Source of the DNA: Cyanobacteriota bacterium | GTDB taxonomy: Bacteria > Cyanobacteriota > Cyanobacteriia > PCC-6307 > Cyanobiaceae | Length of the DNA stretch: 41,505 nucleotides | Reading direction: 5' to 3' | Assembly (NCBI GenBank): GCA_026389335.1 | Contig: JAPLIB010000008.1 | Location: 1 to 41,505 of the forward strand | Shown: piece after piece, positions 27,777 through 34,192 of the stretch | Position numbering within the stretch: position 1 is the first letter of the stretch | Layout: each line of letters starts with the position of its first letter | Position numbers and translations under genes: made by a program | The notes under the pieces: model-generated | Told to the model about the DNA's origin: nothing | Database searches by the model: none | Seen by the model: the letters and a program-made list of their open reading frames with translations, nothing else

Positions 27777-28869
27777 ATGGCCTTGCTCGCAAACGACAAT
27801 CGCTTGCCTGAGATCGCCCGACCCCTGGCCGAGCCCTTACGACCCTTGCGGTTGGGTTTGGCGGGGGCCGGCCGTTTCGGCCAGTTGCACGCGTCTGTGC
27901 TCGCCCGGCTTCCCGGCGTGCAGCTGCTGGCCGTGGCGGATCCGGATCCCGTGGCGCTGGAGCGCACCCTGGTGGGCCATGGGGTGGAACGCAGCTATGG
28001 CAATGGGCTGGAGTTGATCGCCGACCCAGAGCTCGACGCCTTGGTGCTGGCCACGCCCGATGCACAGCATCACGGCCAGGCGCTGGCGGCCCTGCGCAGC
28101 GGGTGCCCCGTGTTTATCGAAAAGCCCCTCGCCACCACCTGGGCTGAGGCGCGGGAGTTGGCAGGCGCTGCCCAGGTCCATCACACCTGAGTTTCAGGTC
28201 GGACTGGTGTTGCGTTACGACCTGTCCCACCGCCTGCTGCAGCAGCGAATCAGGGCCGGTGCCTTCGGCGACCTGGTGTCGATTCGCACCCAGCGCAATT
28301 GCAGCCAGAGCTCGTTCGCTTCCATCGCTGAGCGGATTCACACGGTGTTCCGGACCCTCACCCACGACATTGATCTGATCCTGTGGCTCTCGGGTTCGCG
28401 GGTGAGGCGCGTGATGGCCACCGAATACCGCCAGGGGGATCACCTCTCGCCCCAGGGCTGTATCGCCCTGCTTGAGCTGGCCAATGGCTGCATCGCTCAG
28501 CTGGAGAGCAGTTGGTACGTGCCGGCTCAGGCCCCGGCCAACATTCAGGGACAGCGCGCCGCCAGCTGCATTGACGCGGAGCTGGCGGTGGTAGGCACGC
28601 GCCAGAGCGCCAAGCTGCGCTGGCTGGACAGCCCCCTGCAAATCTGGAGCCCCGAGGGGGTTCAGCGGCCTGACACCGATTTCTGGCCTGAGGTCGATGG
28701 ACGGGTGGTCGGCGCTCTGGCCGAGCAGATGGCCGATTTCGCCCGGGCCGTACGCAGCGGTGAGCCCTCCGCCATCGCCGACCTCGGCGCCGCCGTCGAG
28801 GGTCTGCAGATCGCCGAGGCGATCATTGCGTCGGCCTCCACTGGCCAGCCGGTGAGCCTCGATCCGTGA
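27777..28869 (+). pseudogene. Gfo/Idh/MocA-family oxidoreductase, frameshifted
   Basis: An NAD(P)-dependent oxidoreductase, usually acting on sugars or inositols, broken by one frame change. The first frame runs from ATG 27777 to TGA 28188-28190 and holds the dinucleotide fold GAGRFGQLH (about residues 27-35) and the EKP motif (VFIEKPLATTW). The C-terminal domain continues in another frame, from FQVGLVLRYDL (about 28192) to the stop at 28867-28869, with HDIDLILWLSG as a substrate-domain landmark. The switch lies between about 28175 and 28192 and fits one extra base or two missing ones. The whole would be about 360 residues, a normal length. It may be a true pseudogene or a sequencing error; the substrate is unknown. 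Confidence 0.85.
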
Positions 28870-29219
28870 GCCGAGGGGGCGACCGGTGGTTGGGCTGAAC
28901 ACACGGGGACGGGCTGGACATGTGGAAAGTCCCCTGTGAAGGGGTGCACCGCAGGCCGCAGACCCCCATGCGGCCATGATTAGGGTCTCCATTCGGCCCT
29001 TGCCCTGCGCCGCCGGCCCGCTCGGCCGGGGCTCGGCCGTTTGCTGAACCCAACCGCTTCGGCGTCGAAGTCCCATTGCCGCTGGACTGGAGGCCCCGCA
29101 GGCTCCAGAAGCAAGGTGCCCGCCTCAGCTGCTAAGGGCGGGTCGGACGTGAACGACTCACCGCGATCTCATCCTGTTCCGAATCGGATCCTTTCGGTGG
29201 CGGGGCGCCCTCGGTTGCT
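28870..29219. other. spacer with two small hairpins
   Basis: 350 bases between two broken genes. CCCC/GGGG (28931-28944) and GGCCGCA/TGCGGCC (28954-28975) form consecutive hairpins, without a T tract afterwards. The minus strand has no supported gene. The frame leading into the adenylation gene is open from 29136 but offers only the GTG at 29220 as a normal start. Confidence 0.45.
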
Positions 29220-31279
29220 GTGTGTGGGTGGTATTTGCGCAGCAGTGCGCTCCTGGTCGATGGCCAGCACCGCCAGGCGGTGGAGCTACGCAATGGCCAG
29301 AAAGATGGGCGGCTCGGTTGTTGTCTGGCCTGGCCCTGGTCGGATCCCTGGCTGGATCTGCCGCGCTTGCTTGGGCTGTGGCTGGCCGGCGGCACCTGGA
29401 TTGCCCATGCAAAGGGCGGGGATCGGGAGGCGCTGGCGTGCGAGCTGGCGGCGCAGGTCTTTGGCCCGGAACAGGGGGCGGGGATCTGGCAGAGCCTCCT
29501 GTTCAGCTCGGGCTCCACCGGCGAGCCCAAGGTCCTGGTGCGGGGCTGGCGTCAGGCCCTGAGCGAAGCCGATGCCTATGCCGATCTGCTGCATCTGCCC
29601 GCTGGAGCCCAGGCCGCCCTGTTGGTCAACCCCTGGTTCGGCGCCTGCACAAAACAGCTGTTGGCGGGACTGCTGAACGGCTGGTGCCAGACCATCGGAC
29701 GGGCGAATCTGGAGGCGATCGGTCTTGGCGGGGACCTGCTCTATGCCACCCCCAGCCAGCTGCAGGCCCTGGGGCCGCCGGCGCCAGGGGCTGGTGGGTT
29801 CGCCTGGATCTCGCTCACCGGTGAAGCCTGTCCGGCCGCACTCTGGCCGCTGCTGCGCCGTTGGGCTCGGCCGGAGGCGAGGCTGCTCAACGCCCTCGGC
29901 GCCAGTGAGACCGGTGTGATCGCCAACCAGGTGCTGCCTCTGGACGGTGACTGGCAGCCCTTCGCCGCGGAGGTGGCCCAAGGCAAGCAGGTGGATCTGC
30001 TGGACGACCAGTTGGTGGTGCTGTGCCAGGCGGGGGCGATCGGCCGGTTACGGGTGCGTGGTCAGGCCCTGATGGAAGGCCAGCTGCTGCTGCAGGGTGC
30101 CGGCTGGCGGCTGTGCGCTCTGTCGGGTGGCCCCGACGGGATGGAGTTCCTCAGCCACGATCTGGCCCGCTGGAGTGGTAAGGGCGGCTGGAATGGCTGG
30201 GGCGCAGCAATCAGCTGGTCAAGCGCCATGGGGAGTGGATCGATGCGGCGCCCCTGCAGCAGCTGCTGGAAGGCCAGCCGCGCGTGCGTCGCTGCCAGCT
30301 GTTCGGTGAGGGTGACGGGTTGGTGGCCTGGCTTGAAAGCGAAGACCCCACCCTGGGGTGGCTGGAGGCGCTACACGGCATCTTGGTCCCTGAGCTCGCC
30401 GATCCACGGCTGCTGCCGCAGCGGTTGTGTGCCCTGGATTCCCTGCCGCTGAACCACAACGGCAAGCTCGATCTGGCCCTCCTGCGGGCGGCCCATGCCG
30501 ATCCGGGGCGGCTGGGGGGCGTGGGCTTCAGCCCCCTGCCACCCGTGCTGCCTATCGCTGGGCTGTGCCCGGGTGCGCTGCCACTCGATTCCCTGGATCA
30601 GGCCCAGCTGATTGCCCGACTGCAGGACACCAACCTGATCTGGTGTGGTCCTGGTCTGCGGCAGTTGGCCGGCGCACGGCTTGAGCCGGTGGGTCTGCTG
30701 GGCCTGCCATTCCCGCGGGTGCCACCTGCGTGGCAAGTGGGCCAGGGGCCCTCGCTGCGCCAGGAGGCTCTGGCCCTGCTGGAGCCCCTGCTGTTGATCA
30801 CGAACCAGGGCCTGGGTCGTCGCATCTGGCTCGGGGGCTTTTCGGCGCCGGCCTGGTTGGCGTATGCCCTGGCGGAGTTGTTGGAGGAGAGGGGTTTCCC
30901 GGTGGCGGGGGTGATCCTGCTGGATCCGGTGAATGTGTTCAGCGGGACCTTCCGCTGGCCCTGGCGACGCTGGCTGGCGGATCGCTGGCGGCGGGGAGTT
31001 GGTGGCCGCTGGGGTCGCCAACGGCCAGTCCAGGGGCAGCTGCAGAAAGCCTGGACCCAGGAGCTGCTCGGCCGCTGGCGGCCCAGCCCCCTGGCCGGGG
31101 GGCGGTTGCTGGTGATCCGCAGCCGCTGGCGGCGACGGCTGCCGCGGCGTCACGCCCGGGCCCTCCACCCCGGCATGCACCTCCTGGACCTCCCCTGTCC
31201 TCGCCACGAGGCCATGCTTCGGGATCCGGCGGTGATCGCCGCCTGGCTGGAGCGGATCAGCGCCACGCTGGAGTCCTGA
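29220..31279 (+). pseudogene. NRPS-like adenylation-thioesterase protein, frameshifted
   Basis: One gene in two frames. The first (GTG 29220) carries adenylation motifs: the phosphate loop FSSGSTGEPK, LNALGASETG (A5) and SHDLARW (A7). At TGG 30189-30191 the frame must step back one base to continue as EWLGRSNQLVKRHGEWID (A8), then PLNHNGKLDL with the A10 Lys. The rest is an alpha/beta thioesterase domain. It has GGFSAPA with Ser codon 30842-30844, LLDPVN, and a late His (CPRHEAMLRDP). A carrier-like helix (LPLDSLDQAQLIARL) lies between, without a convincing full carrier domain. It should activate a carboxylic acid as the adenylate and release or transfer it. The adenylation N-terminus is short. 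One missing G in a run explains the break, so decay and sequencing error are both possible. Confidence 0.82.
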
Positions 31280-31346
31280 TCAGGCCGCCGGATCCCGTGG
31301 CCGGTGGCAACGCCAGGCGGGCGCTCTGCTCCCCCCAGGCCCCAGC

Positions 31347-32141
31347 TCAGAGCAGCGCCCGCAGCCAGTGCCACAGCATGCCCAAGGTCTCCAACCCCAG
31401 GGTGCCGATCAGCAGGCGATAGATCCACAGCCGCGCATTCGGCCCCAGGGCCAGGGCCGCACCCAGCCAGCCGCCCAGGGCGCTGCCCACCAGCAGCGGC
31501 AGGGAGGCGAACCAGTCGATCTCGCCCTTGGCGATGAACACGACCAGGGAGGCGATCGTGGCCATGCCGATCAGCACCACCTTGATCACATTGGCCCTGG
31601 GCAGCGACAGCCCGCCGATCAGCACCAGGGCCACCAGCAGGTAGGTGGCGGCATCGAGCACGATCAGGCCGGTCCAGAAGCCCACCCCACCCATCAGGAC
31701 CTGAAGCAGGGGCGATGGCCTGGGGTCGTTGGCTTCGTCGCGGCCGTCGTCCTTCAACCAGCGGTGGGGGCGCAGCAGCACCATCAGCAGGGCCAACAGC
31801 AGGGCTCCGTCAATCAGCAGGCGGATCCCCCGCATCGGCAGCACCGCCGCGATGATCGCCCCGAGCACCGCCATGCCCAGAAAGGCCGGCAGCAGTCGCC
31901 CGATCAGGCGCCAGGGAATCGCTCCGGCCCGGTGGAAGCGCCAGGCGGCGGTGACCATCCCCGCCAGCACACCCACCCGGTTGGTGCCGTTGGCCACGCT
32001 CGGCGGCAGGCCCAGGGACAGCAGTAGGGGCAGGGTGATCGCCGAGCCGCTCGAGGCGGCGGCGTTAAGAAAACCGCAGAGCACCCCACCGCCCAGGGAC
32101 CACAGCCAGGTCTGGACGAGCGGGGGAGCGGAGATCAGCAT
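31347..32141 (-). CDS. TauE/SafE (TSUP) family permease
   Basis: A 264-residue membrane protein with about eight spans, of the sulfite exporter TauE/SafE family. The first repeat, with GFLNAAASSGSAITLPLLLS and NGTNRVGVLAG (within the first 65 residues), and the second, with GFWTGLIVLDAATYLL, show the two-fold internal repeat of the family. Members move sulfite, sulfonates or related organosulfur anions across the inner membrane. I chose the ATG at 32141; the frame's earlier ATG at 32186 overlaps the preceding gene. It follows a sulfite-oxidase-fold enzyme by 22 bases, which makes a sulfur oxyanion a plausible but unproven substrate. Confidence 0.85.
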   Translation of the reverse strand: MLISAPPLVQTWLWSLGGGVLCGFLNAAASSGSAITLPLLLSLGLPPSVANGTNRVGVLAGMVTAAWRFHRAGAIPWRLIGRLLPAFLGMAVLGAIIAAVLPMRGIRLLIDGALLLALLMVLLRPHRWLKDDGRDEANDPRPSPLLQVLMGGVGFWTGLIVLDAATYLLVALVLIGGLSLPRANVIKVVLIGMATIASLVVFIAKGEIDWFASLPLLVGSALGGWLGAALALGPNARLWIYRLLIGTLGLETLGMLWHWLRALL

Positions 32142-32163
32142 TCGGTTGTGCGGCAGGCCAGGC

Positions 32164-32892
32164 TCACAGCCCGGCGAACCATTCATAGCCCTGGTCTTCC
32201 CAGGTGCCGCGGCGCAGGGGATCCAGGCTGGCCAGCAGGCGGATGCCCGTGACCCACTTGCTCTGCTTGTAGCCGAGTTTCAGGGGAGTGGCCAGTCGCA
32301 GGGGGGCGCCGTTGGCGGCGGGCAGGGGCGCCCCGTTCATGCGGCTGACCAGCAAGGTCTGGGGGTGGAGGGCCGTCGGCCGGTCCCAGGTCTCGAAATA
32401 ACCGTCAGCCGAATCGAAGGCCAGGTAGCCCGCCAGGGGGGAGACGCCCGCCAGGGCCAGCACATCGGCCAGGCGCACGCCGCCCCAGGCCACGATCGCC
32501 GCCCAGCCCTCCACACAGACGTGGCGGATCACCATCTCGCGCTGGGGCAGGGCGGCCAGATCGGCCAGGGACAGGCTCAAGGGCCGATGCACCAGGCCCT
32601 CCACGCTGAGGCGGAAGCTGGCGGGATCGATCTGGGGCACTGCCTGGAAGTTGTTCACCAGCAGCCGCTGCGGTTCCACCTGATCGCGGCGGAATTCCGG
32701 TATCGGGCCGCGGCTCTGCAGCCAGGCCTCCAGCCGTTCGTTGAGGGGCCGACTGGCGCCGGCCACCCCAGGCCCGAGGTCATTAAGGGCGCAACCGCCG
32801 AGCAGCAGTTGGCCGGCGCTGGCCAGGCCGGCCTGCAGCAGCTGGCGGCGGCCAGGGCCAGGAGATGGGGGCATCGGTGCTGCCGGGCTCAT
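32164..32892 (-). CDS. molybdopterin-dependent oxidoreductase, sulfite-oxidase fold
   Basis: A 242-residue enzyme of the sulfite oxidase/MsrP (YedY) superfamily. The Mo-ligating Cys is most likely in VIRHVCVEGWAAI (about residue 122), with the following WGGVRLADVL. The N-terminus has RRQLLQ followed by a hydrophobic stretch ending in LLLGGCA (about residues 16-34). This resembles a twin-arginine signal plus a lipobox, predicting export and lipid anchoring. It lacks the dimerisation domain of true sulfite oxidases. ATG 32892 overlaps the preceding cytochrome gene's stop by four bases. The b-type cytochrome next door is its likely electron partner, as in MsrPQ, although the cytochrome family differs. 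The substrate is unknown. Confidence 0.87.
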   Translation of the reverse strand: MSPAAPMPPSPGPGRRQLLQAGLASAGQLLLGGCALNDLGPGVAGASRPLNERLEAWLQSRGPIPEFRRDQVEPQRLLVNNFQAVPQIDPASFRLSVEGLVHRPLSLSLADLAALPQREMVIRHVCVEGWAAIVAWGGVRLADVLALAGVSPLAGYLAFDSADGYFETWDRPTALHPQTLLVSRMNGAPLPAANGAPLRLATPLKLGYKQSKWVTGIRLLASLDPLRRGTWEDQGYEWFAGL

Positions 32893-33479
32893 CCCACCAT
32901 GCTGCGCAACAGCCGCAGTCCGCCGATCCGCCAGGACAGCACCCCATGGCTGAGGGTCAGGGCGGCCATGGCCGGCACCGTGGCGAAGTGCACGGTCCGC
33001 AGCGTCTGCCAGTTGCCGAAGCAGCCAGACAGCCACCAGAAGCTGGCCGGTTTGTACATCGCCAGGCCGCTGAGCAAAGCCAAGGACAGCACGATCAGCA
33101 TCGCCGTGTACACCAGCCGATGGCTCGCGAGACGCCTGCGCGGCTGGCTCTGGCTGGCGCGCAGGCTGGAGACATCGTCCAGGGCCGCCAGACGCCGGTG
33201 GCGCTGCCGCAGCAGCAGGGCGATCCAGATCCCCAGATTGAGGGCGAACAGGCCCATGCCGGCGAAATGCCACTGGCGCCCACCCCCCAGCCAGCCCCCC
33301 AGCAGCAGCGGTGCTGGCAGGGTCATGCCCTCGCGGCCGCCGAAGACGGGATTGGCGTTGTAGATCTGCAGACCGCTGCTGACCATCACCAGCAGCAGCG
33401 CGATGTCCAGTGCGTGGAAGGCCCTGGTCCAGAGGGGTTGGATTCCCCGCGGCGGGGTCGGTGTCTGCATCGCAGCCAT
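32889..33479 (-). CDS. cytochrome b561-like membrane protein
   Basis: A membrane protein with four likely spans (about residues 20-38, 70-90, 122-142 and 160-180). Histidines in or near them suit b-haem ligation: RAFHALDIAL, WHFAGMGLF, SHRLVY and HFATVPAMAALTLSHG. It matches the cytochrome b561/DsbD-type or thiosulfate-reductase-cytochrome-b-like group and probably passes electrons between the quinone pool and the adjacent molybdoenzyme. I chose the ATG at 33479, giving 196 residues. A TTG at 33488 and an ATG at 33470 are alternatives. It begins 25 bases after the ycf3 stop, so it may be read from the ycf3 promoter. Confidence 0.82.
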   Translation of the reverse strand: MAAMQTPTPPRGIQPLWTRAFHALDIALLLVMVSSGLQIYNANPVFGGREGMTLPAPLLLGGWLGGGRQWHFAGMGLFALNLGIWIALLLRQRHRRLAALDDVSSLRASQSQPRRRLASHRLVYTAMLIVLSLALLSGLAMYKPASFWWLSGCFGNWQTLRTVHFATVPAMAALTLSHGVLSWRIGGLRLLRSMVG

Positions 33480-33504
33480 ACGGGGCAAGGTTCAGGCCTG
33501 AGGC

Positions 33505-34026
33505 TCAGAAGTACACATCGACCGTGCTGCGACCCGAGCTCTTCAGCCAGTTCTCGATGTCGAGGTAGCCGCCGGGGTAGAGCTTGACCGCCTTGCCCCA
33601 GGTTTCGGCGGCCATGTCCAGCCAGCGGTCGGCGGTGTCCTGGTCGCCACTTTCGGCGGCGATGCGGCCCCATTTCTCGTAGATCAGCCCCATGTTCTTG
33701 AGGCAGGAGGGCGAGTTGCCGTTGGCCTCCAGGGACTGGCCGTAGAAGTCGAGCGCCTTCTGCTCATCGCCGGTGCTCATGAAGATGATCGCCATGTTCT
33801 TGAGGATCTCGCCGCGGTCGATGGCGTTCTCCTCGAGCCGCAGCGCCTCTTCGTAGTTGTCCAGAGCCTCGGCGTAGTCACCGTCGTTCTGGGCGGAGAG
33901 CCCATCGCGGTAGTACACGTAGGCCTCCTTGGCCTTGGCATCGATCGGCAGCAGCTTGACGATCAGGTCCGCCATCACCGTGAAGCTCTTGTCGATGAAG
34001 TTGTCATTGCGCTGGGAGCGGGGCAC
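33505..34026 (-). CDS. ycf3: photosystem I assembly protein Ycf3
   Basis: Ycf3 is a thylakoid-associated tetratricopeptide protein needed to assemble photosystem I. Three TPR-like repeats are visible, around [42 protein letters not shown] and [14 protein letters not shown]. The N-terminus [19 protein letters not shown] is diagnostic. GTG at 34026 gives exactly the usual 173 residues, so I prefer it to the ATG at 34053. It is divergent from the copper ATPase, and three apparently unrelated genes follow it closely on the same strand. Confidence 0.96.
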   Translation of the reverse strand: MPRSQRNDNFIDKSFTVMADLIVKLLPIDAKAKEAYVYYRDGLSAQNDGDYAEALDNYEEALRLEENAIDRGEILKNMAIIFMSTGDEQKALDFYGQSLEANGNSPSCLKNMGLIYEKWGRIAAESGDQDTADRWLDMAAETWGKAVKLYPGGYLDIENWLKSSGRSTVDVYF

Positions 34027-34192
34027 GGCGGGCTGTCTGGATCTGCCCACCATCCTGCCCCGTTCCCCGGGGGAGTCGGTCTGAGGGGCTGGAGCTTCCT
34101 ACCGTGGGGCCCCCTGGGTCCGATCCCTGCTGCCGTTGGCCCCTTCCGCTCCCCATCGGCCCAACCGCAGCGAGCTGCCTGCCAGCGCTCTG

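Noticed and set aside
28175-28195. Programmed +1 frameshift in the Gfo/Idh/MocA gene (ACC TGA G, similar in outline to the prfB stop)
   Set aside because: There is no CTT slippery codon and no properly placed internal Shine-Dalgarno, and such control is not known for this family. A mutation or sequencing error is simpler.
28920-28980. Resemblance of GGAAAGTCC and CCGCAG to RNase P RNA
   Set aside because: Only short fragments match, and the conserved helices and overall length are missing.
30185-30200. Programmed -1 frameshift in the A-TE gene
   Set aside because: No X XXY YYZ slippery heptamer or following pseudoknot is visible; one missing G restores the frame exactly.
29220-31279. MenE-MenH fusion for phylloquinone synthesis
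   Set aside because: The C-terminal domain follows the NRPS thioesterase pattern (GGFSAPAWLAYALAELLEE, then LLD) rather than MenH, and the adenylation tail is not MenE-like.
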